Shown here one piece after another: positions 1 through 10,791 of a stretch of 64,000 bases of DNA. The position numbers were made by a program, and so were the translations under genes. The stretch lies in NCBI GenBank assembly GCA_913057435.1, contig CAJXNY010000009.1, forward strand, positions 1-64,000, in the 5' to 3' direction. Position 1 is the first letter of the stretch. Each line of letters begins with the position of its first letter. The notes beneath the pieces are model-generated. The model saw nothing but the letters and a program-made list of their open reading frames with translations. It did no database searches and was not told the DNA's origin. Origin of the DNA: an uncultured Oceanospirillaceae bacterium (GTDB lineage Bacteria > Pseudomonadota > Gammaproteobacteria > Pseudomonadales > Balneatricaceae).

Positions 1-4
1 TTAA

Positions 5-41
5 GAGAAAACCCCGAGCACACTGTGCTTGGGGTTTTTTC
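5..41 (+). terminator. Rho-independent terminator of an upstream gene
   Basis: A GC-rich hairpin (arms ACCCCGAGCAC and GTGCTTGGGGT, 3-base loop) is followed by a run of six T. It ends a transcript that begins left of the window and separates it from relA. Confidence 0.8.
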
Positions 42-435
42 GTTGTGCGGAAAAAACAGATCAGCTGAAATAACCTGCTATGCCCTGTCGTATCGCACCG
101 TGTGCGTTTAGTCTGTCATGTGGACTGTAGCGGACAGTCGTAGTCAACTGTCAGTTTCAGTTCAGTTGGTAGTTATATGCTGAGCTTATCTTACATCGTG
201 CTTTTTCTGCTTGTAGAAGCATACTGCTGATGAAGTTTCACCGGTAACAGCGGCCAGTTTTCCACATTATGATCAATGTGTTATCTCATGGGTCGTGATA
301 TAACGTTGCTGGCGAAATTTTGTTGTTCGCGCTGAGCGCGTATAGCGATTAGAATTAGCGCCTCAAAGAACAGTAGTCCGTGGCTGGTATACGCGCGGTT
401 GTTCAGGAATATCAGATCAGGAGTGGCGTTTAGCC
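42..435. other. Intergenic region upstream of relA, nothing definite
   Basis: About 390 bases contain no supportable gene on either strand. The last 100 bases should hold the relA promoter, but I cannot choose between several weak -10-like hexamers. An AGGAG lies 12 bases before the relA ATG, a long but usable spacing. Confidence 0.5.
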
Positions 436-2709
436 ATGGTAAAGGTTCGCGAAGAGCATCCTATTCGAGAAGACGGTTCAGTAGATCTGGATCTCTGGTT
501 AAGCCTGCTGGCAGAGCAGGTGGAAATCACTGACATTGAGCGTATGCGCAAGGCCTGTGAACTGGCCAAATGGGCATATGAACAGGCTGAGGCACAGGAA
601 GATGTCTGGGCTCAGGGTTCCGCAGCCGGTAGTTTCCATACCGGACTGGAGATGGCGCAGATTCTGGCCGAGCTTCAGCAGGATGAGGATACGCTTCTCG
701 CTGCCATTCTGTATCGATCCGTGCGCGAGCGTAAACTGGCGCTTGAGGCTGTGCGTAAGCAGTTCGGTAAAGAAGTTTGCCGCATGATTGATGGTGTATT
801 GCAGATGGCTGCTATCGGTAGCCGCAAGAACCCAAGGCTCGAAGATAATGCCCTGGCTTCGGGTGGCAGCCAGATCGAGAATATCCGCCGTATGCTGGTT
901 GAGATGATTGGGGATGTCCGTGTTGCCCTGATCAAAATTGCTGAACGTACCTGCGCCATTCGAGGTGTAAAAGAGGGGTCTCGTCGCAAACGTTACCTTG
1001 TTGCTCGTGAAGTATTCGATATTTATGCGCCACTGGCTCACAGACTCGGTATTGGCCATATCAAGTGGGAACTTGAAGACCTCTCCTTCCGCTACCTCAA
1101 GCCGAATGACTACAAGCATATTGCTCGCCTGCTGGATGAGAAGCGGCTGGATCGTCAGGACTATATCGATGAAGTGGTCCAGCGGCTAGGTGAAGAGCTG
1201 ACCGGTATGAACATCGATGGCGATGTCAGTGGACGTGCCAAGCACATCTACAGTATCTGGCGGAAAATGCAGAGAAAGAATATCGATTTCAGTCAGGTCT
1301 ACGATGTTCGTGCGGTTCGTATTCTGGTCCCCGAGATTCGTGATTGCTATGCAGTATTGGGGATTGTGCACGGCCTGTGGCGCAACATCCCCCATGAGTT
1401 TGATGATTACGTCGCCTCGCCGAAGCCAAATGGTTACCGCTCATTGCATACGGCTGTGTTTGGTCCGGATGGCAAAGTACTTGAGATTCAGATTCGCACC
1501 TTCTCTATGCATGAGGAGGCAGAACTGGGTGTCTGCGCGCATCACCTTTACAAAGGTACAGACCTTAAATCGACCAGCGACTCCTATGAAGACAAGATTG
1601 CCTGGTTGCGCCAGGTGCTGGAGTGGCATGAGGACTTGGGTGAGAGCGAAGGCTTCGGCGATATGCTGCGTTCTGACATCGTCCAGGACCGGGTCTATGT
1701 ATTCACCCCGGATGGCCATGTTATTGATCTCCCTACGGGTTCAACGCCGGTTGATTTTGCCTATCGGGTACATACTGAGATTGGCCACCGTTGTCGGGGG
1801 GCTAAGATTAATGGACGGATTGTACCCCTTAACCGTCGTCTTCAGACCGGTGATCAGGCTGAAATTCTCACTGCCAATGAAGAAAAACCGCGTCGTGACT
1901 GGTTAAATATTAATCTGGGCTTTGTCACCACTTCCCGTGCCCGGGCTAAGGTTGCACACTGGTTTAAAGCGCAGGCCAAAGAGCAGAATGCAGAGGCCGG
2001 CCGGCATATTATTGAGCGAGAGTTGAAACGGCTAGCGCTTGATCTGTCTGAAATTAGCTATGAGAAACTGGCTAAATCGGTCAATTATAAAAATACTGAA
2101 GATACGTTTGCCGCTCTTGGAGCCGGTGATCTGCGCCTGTCGCAGATTATTAATGCTGCGCAGCAACAGGTTGAGCCAGCGATTGAAGCAGAAGAACCAG
2201 CTGACCTTGAATTCCGTACGCGAGCGCCATCGGAGACGGCTGATTCAGGCATTAAAATTCGTGGTGTCGGCAATCTGCTGACGACCATTGCAGCTTGCTG
2301 TAAGCCGGTGCCGGGAGACCCGATTGTCGGCTATATCACTATGGGCCGTGGTGTTTCCATTCACCGTGATGATTGCACCAACACCCTGGCATTCCAGGAA
2401 AAAGAGCCTGAACGGTTGATCGAGGTGGACTGGGGGGATGAAACAGAAGCGACTTATCCCGTTGATGTACTAATCGAAGCCTATGATCGTCAGGGCTTGC
2501 TGCGTGATGTGATGATGGTACTGGCGACCGATAATATTAATATCACGGCGGCCAATACGCTGACGGATAAAAACGATAATACCGCCAAGCTGTCACTGAC
2601 TATCGAGATCTCCCGTCTGGATATGCTGGGGAGGATCATGGATCGGATTAATCAGGTGGCGAATGTTATTGATGTACATCGCCACCGTTCCGGCGGGGCT
2701 TCACGATGA
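436..2709 (+). CDS. relA: GTP pyrophosphokinase RelA, (p)ppGpp synthetase I
   Basis: Makes the alarmone (p)ppGpp by transferring pyrophosphate from ATP to GTP/GDP on ribosomes stalled with uncharged tRNA. The order is RelA/SpoT-type: an N-terminal pseudo-hydrolase domain, the synthetase domain (SIWRKMQRKN, VYDVRAVRILV, GYRSLHTAV), a TGS domain from about residue 420 (VYVFTPDGHVIDLPTG), a Cys-Cys region near 620 (AACCKPVPGDP) and a C-terminal ACT domain. The HD pair needed for ppGpp hydrolysis is replaced (ILYRSV near residue 90), which marks RelA and not the bifunctional SpoT. At 757 aa it is close to E. coli RelA (744 aa). The stop overlaps the mazG start (ATGA), so the two are probably translationally coupled. 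Confidence 0.97.
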   Translation: MVKVREEHPIREDGSVDLDLWLSLLAEQVEITDIERMRKACELAKWAYEQAEAQEDVWAQGSAAGSFHTGLEMAQILAELQQDEDTLLAAILYRSVRERKLALEAVRKQFGKEVCRMIDGVLQMAAIGSRKNPRLEDNALASGGSQIENIRRMLVEMIGDVRVALIKIAERTCAIRGVKEGSRRKRYLVAREVFDIYAPLAHRLGIGHIKWELEDLSFRYLKPNDYKHIARLLDEKRLDRQDYIDEVVQRLGEELTGMNIDGDVSGRAKHIYSIWRKMQRKNIDFSQVYDVRAVRILVPEIRDCYAVLGIVHGLWRNIPHEFDDYVASPKPNGYRSLHTAVFGPDGKVLEIQIRTFSMHEEAELGVCAHHLYKGTDLKSTSDSYEDKIAWLRQVLEWHEDLGESEGFGDMLRSDIVQDRVYVFTPDGHVIDLPTGSTPVDFAYRVHTEIGHRCRGAKINGRIVPLNRRLQTGDQAEILTANEEKPRRDWLNINLGFVTTSRARAKVAHWFKAQAKEQNAEAGRHIIERELKRLALDLSEISYEKLAKSVNYKNTEDTFAALGAGDLRLSQIINAAQQQVEPAIEAEEPADLEFRTRAPSETADSGIKIRGVGNLLTTIAACCKPVPGDPIVGYITMGRGVSIHRDDCTNTLAFQEKEPERLIEVDWGDETEATYPVDVLIEAYDRQGLLRDVMMVLATDNINITAANTLTDKNDNTAKLSLTIEISRLDMLGRIMDRINQVANVIDVHRHRSGGASR

Positions 2710-3524
2710 GTCAGCGTCATGATCTGAATGACCTGCGTGAACTGATGAGTCGCCTGCGCGATCCGCTGGATGGCTGCCCATGGGATCTTCAGCAGACGTT
2801 TGCTTCCATTGTGCCGCATACCCTGGAGGAAGCATATGAGGTCGCTGACTGTATTGAACAACAGGATTACCCTCACCTGGAAGGTGAGTTGGGTGACCTG
2901 CTGTTCCAGGTGATCTTCTACGCACAGCTCGGCAAGGAAGAGTCAAAGTTCGATTTTGATTCAATTGTTCACACGCTGGTCAGCAAGCTGATCCGCCGTC
3001 ACCCCCATGTCTTCCCGCTGGGTACGCTGGCCTCCAGAGCCGACGATAAAACGGATGACACCGAAGTTGTCAGCGCTCGCTGGGAGGCAATTAAACAGCA
3101 GGAACGGGCTGAAAAAGCCCACAAGCGAGTACTCGATGATGTACCACGGGCCCTGCCTGCGTTGAATCGGGCGCTCAAATTGCAGAAGCGTGCAGCTCAG
3201 GTTGGCTTTGACTGGCCTGATTTACACGGGGTGCTGGACAAAATAGAAGAAGAGATTAGTGAGCTGCGTGAGGCGGTTGATCAGGGGCAGCAGGCAGACA
3301 TCCTGGATGAAATGGGAGATCTGCTGTTTGCTCTGGTTAACCTGGCTCGTCATCTCAAGGTAAACCCAGACAGCGCATTACGCTCGACCAACCAGAAGTT
3401 TGAGCGGCGTTTTAACCACGTTGAAGATCAGGTTGAGGCTGCTGGCGGTGACTGGCAGCAGTTCGAGCTGGCGCAACTTGATCTGTTCTGGGATCAGGCT
3501 AAAGCAAAGGAAAAGGGTGTATGA
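2706..3524 (+). CDS. mazG: Nucleoside triphosphate pyrophosphohydrolase MazG
   Basis: Hydrolyses (d)NTPs to monophosphates and pyrophosphate, as a housekeeping enzyme that in E. coli also dampens (p)ppGpp. Two MazG domains are visible. The N-terminal one carries GCPWDLQQT and then EEAYEV and GELGDLLFQ. The C-terminal one carries EEEISELREAV and DEMGDLLFALVNLARH, giving the ExxE...ExxD metal-binding pattern. Length 272 aa against about 263 in E. coli. It overlaps relA by 4 bases and the next gene by 4 bases, so the three form one operon. The relA-mazG neighbourhood is common in gammaproteobacteria. Confidence 0.96.
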   Translation: MSQRHDLNDLRELMSRLRDPLDGCPWDLQQTFASIVPHTLEEAYEVADCIEQQDYPHLEGELGDLLFQVIFYAQLGKEESKFDFDSIVHTLVSKLIRRHPHVFPLGTLASRADDKTDDTEVVSARWEAIKQQERAEKAHKRVLDDVPRALPALNRALKLQKRAAQVGFDWPDLHGVLDKIEEEISELREAVDQGQQADILDEMGDLLFALVNLARHLKVNPDSALRSTNQKFERRFNHVEDQVEAAGGDWQQFELAQLDLFWDQAKAKEKGV

Positions 3525-3910
3525 GTTCACAACGTGTGATGTTTCTGGCTTTTCTGGTGGTGATGATCGGTATGGCTTTTGTCGTTGGTCGCAAAAGTGC
3601 TGATCATCTGGCACAGCTGCAGGCCGATGGGTTTGTGATTAGTCAGGACTTTAACGGCACCCCAAAACTGCTGGTTGATAGTACGCAGCAACGGATTGCC
3701 TTTGTCGACAGTAAAGGGGCAACCCAGCTGAACTTTGACCAGATCAGTGCACTCGACGTTGCTTTTGATGGTAAAAAAGAGGCACCGGTTAATTATCGAA
3801 TTGAGATTTTCTCTGATGCTTTGAGCGATGGAAAAGTTGGCATTGTGTATGAGAACGAATGGCGTGCCCGTCAGGAATATTCTCGTTTTCGTCAGCTGAT
3901 AGGTCGCTGA
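3521..3910 (+). CDS. Conserved hypothetical single-pass membrane protein
   Basis: A 129-aa protein whose first 25 residues (MSSQRVMFLAFLVVMIGMAF) form a membrane anchor or uncleaved signal. A soluble region of about 100 residues follows, mixed alpha/beta in appearance, with no motif I recognise. The ATG overlaps the mazG stop, so it is translated from the relA-mazG transcript. It ends in a charged helix rich in Arg, Tyr and Phe. It is not truncated as far as can be judged. Function unknown. Confidence 0.75.
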   Translation: MSSQRVMFLAFLVVMIGMAFVVGRKSADHLAQLQADGFVISQDFNGTPKLLVDSTQQRIAFVDSKGATQLNFDQISALDVAFDGKKEAPVNYRIEIFSDALSDGKVGIVYENEWRARQEYSRFRQLIGR

Positions 3911-4043
3911 TACACAGCCTTCCACTCCAGTACCATAGTCCTTTGCTACCGTGGTACTCGCTTCCCCCCACAAAAGTTTCATTTTGTTGCGGCGCAAAAG
4001 TATTCTATTGTCTACCTGACCGGAATTGTTCAGGAGGCACAGG

Positions 4044-6653
4044 ATGAATGAGCTGCACGAGGCGTTACGGGATAATGTGCGTATGCTGGGGCAGAGCCTT
4101 GGTCATACGATGGAAGCTGATCGAGGTGATCAGTTCTTCGACAAGATCGAACAGATCCGCCAGCTGGCCAAACAGGCTCGACGAGACCCTGGCACGGACT
4201 CCTCTGAGCTGATTGAAGCACTGTCGTCGCTCAAAGACGAGGAGCTGCTGCCGGTTACCCGGGCATTTACTCAGTTTCTTAACCTGGCCAACATTGCTGA
4301 AGAGCACCATCGTGTGCGTCGCTGGCTACAGAATGACACTCGATTACCGGGTACCGATTCTATTCAGGGCTTGATACAGGCACTGCAGGAAAAAGGTATC
4401 AGCGGCGAACAGATCGTTGAGCAACTGTCGACCATGTCGATTGACCTGGTACTGACAGCACACCCCACCGAAGTAAACCGACGTACCCTGATCCGCAAAT
4501 ACGATGACATTGCTCAGTGCCTGCGCCAACAGGATGCCGGTAACGCTGTACAGCACCGCCTGCATGAACTGGTGAACCAGATCTGGCACACCAATGAGAT
4601 CCGTCAGCAGCGTCCGACCCCTGTTGAAGAAGCTAAATGGGGCTTTGCCGTTATTGAAAACTCACTCTGGCGAGCGTTACCTGATTTCCTGCGGCGGCTG
4701 GATGAGCAGCTGGTGGCGGCAACCGGAGAACGACTGCCCTTGCTGGCAGCGCCGGTGCGCTTTTCCTCCTGGATGGGCGGTGACCGCGATGGTAACCCCA
4801 ATGTGACAGCGACGGTGACCACCGAGGTATTACTCTTGTCGCGCTGGATGGCGGCTGATCTGTATGAACGTGATGTCGATCAGCTCCGTTCTGAGCTGTC
4901 CATGCATCGTTGTAATAGTGAAATGCGAGAGCTGACAGGCGACTGTGCTGAGCCTTACCGGGCATTACTGGCGGATGTACGGCGACGCTTGCGGCTGACA
5001 AAAGCCTGGATTCAGGCGGAGCTGGATGGCCAGCCGATTGACCCTGGTGGTATCTACCGCGATGACAGTGAACTGCTGGAACCGTTGCTGCTGTGTCATC
5101 GCTCTTTGTGTGAATCCGGTATGCGAATTATTGCCGAAGGTCCACTGGAAGATACCCTGCGCCGGGCGGCCTGTTTCGGCCTGTCACTGGTGCGGCTGGA
5201 CATTCGTCAGAGCTCTGATCGTCATGCTGACGTTATTCAGGCGCTGGTAGGCTTTTATGGGCTGGGTGATTACGCCAGCTGGACAGAAGCCGAGAAGCAG
5301 CAGTTTCTGCTGAAAGAGCTGCGCAGTAAACGGCCGTTAATTTCCAGCCACTGGCAACCCGAGGCGTCAGTTCAGGAAGTACTGGACACCTGCCGGGTGA
5401 TTGCCAATACCAGCGCTCAGGCGCTGGGCTCTTATGTTATCTCCATGGCCAGCACCCCGTCAGATGTACTGAGCGTGATTCTGTTACTGCGTGATATGGG
5501 CATGAAACACACTATCCGCGTGGTGCCATTGTTTGAAACCCTGGGTGATCTTGAGGGAGCTCAGGATTGTATAGCGGCGCTACTGGATATTGAATGGTAT
5601 CGGGATTATTGTGCCGGGCACCAGGAAGTGATGATTGGTTACTCTGACTCATCCAAGGATGCCGGTCAGCTGGCGGCGGCCTGGGGGCAGTTTAAAGCTC
5701 AGGAGCAACTGACAGCGCTATGTCAGGCCCGTGATGTGCGCCTGACTCTGTTCCATGGCCGTGGCGGAACGGTGGGCCGGGGCGGTGGCCCAAGTCATAC
5801 CGCAATACTTGCTCAGCCGCCGGGGTCTGTGGCCGGTAGCTTGCGGGTGACAGAGCAGGGCGAGATGATTCGCTTTAAATTTGGCATTCCAGAAATAGCG
5901 GTACGTAATCTGGAGTTGTATGTCGGGGCGGTACTGGAAGCCACGCTGGCCCCGGATGATGCGCCCCAGCCTCAGTGGCGTGAGCAGATGGAGCAGCTGT
6001 CGCTGCGCGGCCTGCAGGAATATCGCAGTATTGTGCGCGGTGATGAGCAGTTTGTGCCGTATTTTCGTTCAGCAACGCCGGAGCAGGAGCTGGCCAAGCT
6101 ACCGCTGGGTTCACGTCCGGCTAAACGGCGTCAGGACGGCGGTGTTGAAAGCCTGCGGGCAATTCCATGGATCTTTGCCTGGACCCAGACCCGGCTGATG
6201 TTACCGGCCTGGCTGGGTTCGGATCGTGCCCTTGGGAGTTCGATTAATGGCGACCAGCTGGAACAGATACAGCAGATGTATCAGCAGTGGCCGTTTTTCC
6301 GTTCCAACATTGATATGCTGGAGATGGTGCTGGCTAAAGCTGAGCCACACCTGTCGGAATATTATGATCGACGGCTGGTGTCTGAAGAGCTGCGGGTGTT
6401 GGGCTCAAGCTTGCGTGCGCGGCTAGAGCAGATGGTAGACGTGATCAATACCATTAAGTGTCAGCAGGCGTTGCTGGTGGATAACCCGGTTATTCGTCAG
6501 TCCATCGAAGTGCGTAATCCCTATATAGATCCGCTGCATTTCCTCCAGGCTGAGCTGCTGTACCGGGATCGTAACCAGCCGGAGCAGGTTCTGGAGCAAG
6601 CGCTGATGGTCACTATGGCGGGAATTTCTGCGGGCATGCGTAACACCGGCTGA
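4044..6653 (+). CDS. ppc: Phosphoenolpyruvate carboxylase
   Basis: Carboxylates PEP with bicarbonate to oxaloacetate, an anaplerotic cytosolic step. Family signatures are present: VLTAHPTEVNRRTL with the catalytic His near residue 140, FHGRGGTVGRGGGP in the middle, GYSDSSKDAG, and the conserved C-terminus RNTG. Length 869 aa against 883 in E. coli. I chose the ATG at 4044 because AGGAGG lies 5 bases upstream and E. coli-like MNE begins there. An in-frame ATG at 4026 has no ribosome-binding site. A 113-base gap separates it from the relA operon. Confidence 0.97.
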   Translation: MNELHEALRDNVRMLGQSLGHTMEADRGDQFFDKIEQIRQLAKQARRDPGTDSSELIEALSSLKDEELLPVTRAFTQFLNLANIAEEHHRVRRWLQNDTRLPGTDSIQGLIQALQEKGISGEQIVEQLSTMSIDLVLTAHPTEVNRRTLIRKYDDIAQCLRQQDAGNAVQHRLHELVNQIWHTNEIRQQRPTPVEEAKWGFAVIENSLWRALPDFLRRLDEQLVAATGERLPLLAAPVRFSSWMGGDRDGNPNVTATVTTEVLLLSRWMAADLYERDVDQLRSELSMHRCNSEMRELTGDCAEPYRALLADVRRRLRLTKAWIQAELDGQPIDPGGIYRDDSELLEPLLLCHRSLCESGMRIIAEGPLEDTLRRAACFGLSLVRLDIRQSSDRHADVIQALVGFYGLGDYASWTEAEKQQFLLKELRSKRPLISSHWQPEASVQEVLDTCRVIANTSAQALGSYVISMASTPSDVLSVILLLRDMGMKHTIRVVPLFETLGDLEGAQDCIAALLDIEWYRDYCAGHQEVMIGYSDSSKDAGQLAAAWGQFKAQEQLTALCQARDVRLTLFHGRGGTVGRGGGPSHTAILAQPPGSVAGSLRVTEQGEMIRFKFGIPEIAVRNLELYVGAVLEATLAPDDAPQPQWREQMEQLSLRGLQEYRSIVRGDEQFVPYFRSATPEQELAKLPLGSRPAKRRQDGGVESLRAIPWIFAWTQTRLMLPAWLGSDRALGSSINGDQLEQIQQMYQQWPFFRSNIDMLEMVLAKAEPHLSEYYDRRLVSEELRVLGSSLRARLEQMVDVINTIKCQQALLVDNPVIRQSIEVRNPYIDPLHFLQAELLYRDRNQPEQVLEQALMVTMAGISAGMRNTG

Positions 6654-7575
<922 letters not shown>

Positions 7576-7602
7576 TCCTCGGGTAACATTGCTGGATTGA
7601 TT

Positions 7603-7632
7603 AAAAGCCGCATCTGTTGATGCGGCTTTTTA
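7603..7632 (+). terminator. Rho-independent terminator after adk
   Basis: Arms AAAAGCCGCATC and GATGCGGCTTTT enclose a 4-base loop and continue into a T run, about 28 bases after the adk stop. Confidence 0.85.
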
Positions 7633-7684
7633 CGTTAGGAGCCCAGGTCATCGAGGCTACGTTGCAGGCAACCACGCTACAGTG

Positions 7685-7713
7685 TGATCTGACACGGAAT
7701 TTTCACGTATAAT
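7685..7713 (+). promoter_or_regulatory. Candidate promoter of hemH-rlmB
   Basis: A perfect TATAAT at 7708-7713 lies about 50 bases upstream of the hemH start. The element 17 bases before it (TGATCT) is a weak -35, so only the -10 is convincing. Confidence 0.4.
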
Positions 7714-7760
7714 CGTCCCCCATAAAGACAAAGCTAGCCACCATGGAATCGAGAACACGC

Positions 7761-8771
7761 ATGAGCGATCAGGCCAAAACAGCTGTTATTCTGGCAAACC
7801 TGGGTACGCCGGACACACCCGACCCCGCTGCCGTACGGCGTTTCCTGGCAGAGTTTCTGTCTGACCGCCGAGTGGTTGAAGGAACGGGGCCACGTCGGGC
7901 GTTATGGTTAGCTGTACTGCACGGGATTATCCTGCGGTTTCGTCCAGGCCGTGTTGCAAAAGCCTACCAGAGCATCTGGCAGGAAGACTCACCCATGCGC
8001 ATTATTCTGGATAAGCAGGTAGCGGCGCTGGATATTTCATTACAGAACCACTGTGAAGAACAGGCCCCGCAGGTTTTTGCTGCGATGACCTATGGTCAGC
8101 CAGGCCTCAGTGAATGTTTACATTCACTTGAGGTCAGCGGATATAAGCAGATTCTGATCGTGCCTCTGTATCCACAGTATTCAGCAACCACCACGGCACC
8201 GATCTACGATCAGGTCGCACGGTTCCAGCTGGCGCGCCGTGAGGTGTTGGATATCCGCATTGTGAAATCCTATTGTGAGCACCCGCTGTATATTAACGCG
8301 CTGGCCAACAGTGTGCGTGAGCAGCGTGAACAGACCGGCACCGGGGATAAACTGCTGTTGTCGTACCACGGTATACCACAGGAATACGCCGACAAAGGTG
8401 ATCCTTACGCGCAGCAGTGTCACCGTACCTCTGAACTGCTGGCACAGGAGCTGGGGCTGGCGGAAAATAGCTGGGTAACCACCTTTCAGTCTCGTTTCGG
8501 CCCCAAGCAATGGCTGACGCCCTATACGGATAAAACCCTGGAAGGCTTGCCAGCGAAAGGCGTGAAGAACCTTGATGTGATCTGCCCGGCGTTCTCTGCT
8601 GACTGTCTGGAAACACTGGAAGAGATGGCGATTGAGAACCGTGATATTTATCTGGCGGCGGGTGGTGAGCACTACAATTACATTGCGGCGCTGAATTCAG
8701 CGCCAGACTTTATTGAATTACTTAAACATCTGGTGCTGGAACAAGCCGGCGACTGGGTGGGAGAACGTTAA
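7761..8771 (+). CDS. hemH: Ferrochelatase
   Basis: Inserts Fe2+ into protoporphyrin IX, the last step of haem b synthesis, at the inner face of the cytoplasmic membrane. Landmarks are ILANLGTPDTP at the N-terminus, PLYPQYSATTTAP, the catalytic His in LSYHGIP, FQSRFGPKQWLTPYT and CPAFSADCLETLEE. Length 336 aa (E. coli 320). I chose the ATG at 7761 (MSDQAK) because the six residues before it (from 7743) are not typical of the family; the upstream start cannot be excluded. The stop TAA abuts the GTG start of rlmB, so the two genes form an operon. Confidence 0.95.
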   Translation: MSDQAKTAVILANLGTPDTPDPAAVRRFLAEFLSDRRVVEGTGPRRALWLAVLHGIILRFRPGRVAKAYQSIWQEDSPMRIILDKQVAALDISLQNHCEEQAPQVFAAMTYGQPGLSECLHSLEVSGYKQILIVPLYPQYSATTTAPIYDQVARFQLARREVLDIRIVKSYCEHPLYINALANSVREQREQTGTGDKLLLSYHGIPQEYADKGDPYAQQCHRTSELLAQELGLAENSWVTTFQSRFGPKQWLTPYTDKTLEGLPAKGVKNLDVICPAFSADCLETLEEMAIENRDIYLAAGGEHYNYIAALNSAPDFIELLKHLVLEQAGDWVGER

Positions 8772-9512
8772 GTGTCTGATGAACTGATTTTTGGCCAGCA
8801 TGCGGTACGCACCGCATTACAGCGTGATGCGAAGCGGATTCGTGGCGTAATGTTCCAGAAGGGACGCCGTGATGAAAAAGCGCAGGCATTGCTGGAGCTG
8901 GCCGAGCAACAGGGTCTTGGCGTGCAGGTGGTACCGCGCGGTCAGCTTGATGAGCTGACCGATAACGGTGTGCATCAGGGTGTTGTTGCGCTGTGTATGC
9001 CACTGAAAAGTCAGACTGAGCGTTTTCTCGAGCGTTTTCTGGATGACCTGAAAGAACCGGCATTCTTGCTGGTGCTTGACGGTGTAACCGACCCGCATAA
9101 TCTGGGGGCCTGCCTGCGTACAGCGGATGCTGCCGGTGTTCAGGCAGTGATTGCGCCCAAAGATAAATCAGCACCGCTTAACGCAACCGTTGCCAAGGTT
9201 GCCTGTGGAGCGGCGGAAGTGATTCCTTACGTACAGGTAACCAACCTTGCACGCACCCTGCAATCACTGCAGCAACGTGGTATCTGGATTACTGGCACCG
9301 CCGGTGAAGCGCAGCAACTGGTGAATGAGGCTGATCTGAAAGGCCCGATGGCGCTGGTGATGGGGGCTGAAGGAAAAGGCCTGCGCCGACTGACCCGCGA
9401 ACATTGTGACTATCTGGTGAAGATCCCGATGGCTGGTGAAGTCAGCAGCCTGAATGTATCGGTTGCGACCGGTATCTGCCTGTTCGAGGCGGTACGCCAG
9501 CGTAGCGTCTGA
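8772..9512 (+). CDS. rlmB: 23S rRNA (guanosine-2'-O-)-methyltransferase RlmB
   Basis: Methylates the 2'-OH of G2251 (E. coli numbering) in the 23S rRNA P loop using SAM. It is a SPOUT-fold enzyme of the SpoU/TrmH family. All three knot motifs are clear: motif 1 DPHNLGACLRTADAAGV, motif 2 LVMGAEGKGLRRL, motif 3 IPMAGEVSSLNVSVA. An N-terminal L30e-like substrate-binding domain covers roughly residues 1-75. Length 246 aa, as in E. coli (243). It starts with GTG directly after the hemH stop; the usual neighbour rnr is not here. Confidence 0.96.
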   Translation: MSDELIFGQHAVRTALQRDAKRIRGVMFQKGRRDEKAQALLELAEQQGLGVQVVPRGQLDELTDNGVHQGVVALCMPLKSQTERFLERFLDDLKEPAFLLVLDGVTDPHNLGACLRTADAAGVQAVIAPKDKSAPLNATVAKVACGAAEVIPYVQVTNLARTLQSLQQRGIWITGTAGEAQQLVNEADLKGPMALVMGAEGKGLRRLTREHCDYLVKIPMAGEVSSLNVSVATGICLFEAVRQRSV

Positions 9513-9542
9513 CCGACGTTCGGTTGTCCGGGTCGAGGACAT

Positions 9543-9583
9543 AAAAAAACCGCCGATCAGCTTATGCTGGTCGGCGGTTTTTT
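9543..9583. terminator. Bidirectional terminator between rlmB and ackA
   Basis: A long GC-rich hairpin (AACCGCCGATCAGC with its near-complement GCTGGTCGGCGGTT) is flanked by A6 on the left and T6 on the right. It serves both the plus-strand hemH-rlmB and the minus-strand pta-ackA transcripts. Confidence 0.85.
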
Positions 9584-9598
9584 ATGAGTAACAGTTAG

Positions 9599-10783
9599 TT
9601 AGTCGGTCAGACATTCCAGGATATGGGTGGCAATCATTGACTCTTCATCGGTTGGCAATACATTCACCGTTACCCGAGAGGCATGACTGCTGATTTCCAG
9701 CTGGTTGGCCTGGTTATCTTTATCATTTAACTCTACACCCAGCCAGGCGCAGCGGTTCATGATCCGTTCGCGGACATTGGCATCGTTTTCGCCGACGCCA
9801 CCGGTAAATACGATCTGATCCAGCCCGCCCAGAGCCGCTGTTAAACGGCCAATCTCCAGAGCACAGCGGTAAGCGAACATATCAATCGCTTCTTCTGCGT
9901 GGGGATGGTCAGCCTGGTGCAGTTCCAGCATGTCGCTGCTGATACCGCCAGACACGCCATACCAGCCACTCTGTTTGTACAGCAGGTTTTCCAGTGCATC
10001 GGCGTCCATGTGGTAATGACGCTGCAGGTAGAGCAGCACACCGGGGTCGATATTCCCGGTACGGTTACCCATTGGCAGACCATCCACAGCGGAGAACCCC
10101 ATACTGGAGGCCTGGGACTGGCCATTGAGCGTACCGCACATGCTGGCACCGGCACCCAGGTGGCAGATGACCGTACGTGCCTTGAGCTGGTTAAGCTCTT
10201 TCAGGCGACGGACAATGAACTCATAGGACAGACCATGGAAGCCATAGCGGTGCACCCCCGCTTCGGTCAGATCGCGGGGCAGAGCGTAATAACGCTCTAC
10301 CGCTGGCTGGCCGATATGGAACATGGTGTCGAAGCAGGCCACCTGGGGTAGTTCCGGTGCCAGGTTATGACAGGCGTCGATCAGCTTGAGATTGTAGGGC
10401 TGATGGAGCGGAGCAAGCGGGTTGAATGCCGCCAGATCAAGCACTTTCTGCTCATCAACCAGCATGGGTTCTGAATACTTCTCGCCCCCATGGACAACCC
10501 GGTGCCCCATGGCCATTAGTGTGGCCTCGGGGTGCTGGGTCTGGAGCCAGTGGATTACTGTCTGCAGGCAGGCCTGGTGGCGGCCCTCACGCGGCACCTC
10601 ATCCAGAGGCAGCGTGTCCTTGAACAGTACATTACCTTCATGATCGGTTACCTGCATCCGGGCCTGGGCCAGGATATTACCGAGTTTGAAGCGATATTGC
10701 AGGACGGCTTCCTGCTGCTGAACATCGAAAACGGCACATTTGAGGCTGGAAGATCCGCCGTTAACGGTTAGTAATCCTTTCAT
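9599..10783 (-). CDS. ackA: Acetate kinase
   Basis: Converts acetyl phosphate + ADP to acetate + ATP, or the reverse. The N-terminal ASKHA nucleotide-binding signature is seen as LTVNGGSSSLKCAVF. HRVVHGG, CHLGAGASM and FTGGVGENDANVR are the conserved acetokinase blocks. Length 394 aa against 400 in E. coli. It lies 8 bases downstream of the phosphotransacetylase gene, giving a classical pta-ackA pair for acetate overflow or substrate-level ATP formation. The shared terminator lies just after its stop. Confidence 0.96.
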   Translation of the reverse strand: MKGLLTVNGGSSSLKCAVFDVQQQEAVLQYRFKLGNILAQARMQVTDHEGNVLFKDTLPLDEVPREGRHQACLQTVIHWLQTQHPEATLMAMGHRVVHGGEKYSEPMLVDEQKVLDLAAFNPLAPLHQPYNLKLIDACHNLAPELPQVACFDTMFHIGQPAVERYYALPRDLTEAGVHRYGFHGLSYEFIVRRLKELNQLKARTVICHLGAGASMCGTLNGQSQASSMGFSAVDGLPMGNRTGNIDPGVLLYLQRHYHMDADALENLLYKQSGWYGVSGGISSDMLELHQADHPHAEEAIDMFAYRCALEIGRLTAALGGLDQIVFTGGVGENDANVRERIMNRCAWLGVELNDKDNQANQLEISSHASRVTVNVLPTDEESMIATHILECLTD

Positions 10784-10791
10784 GGCTTTGC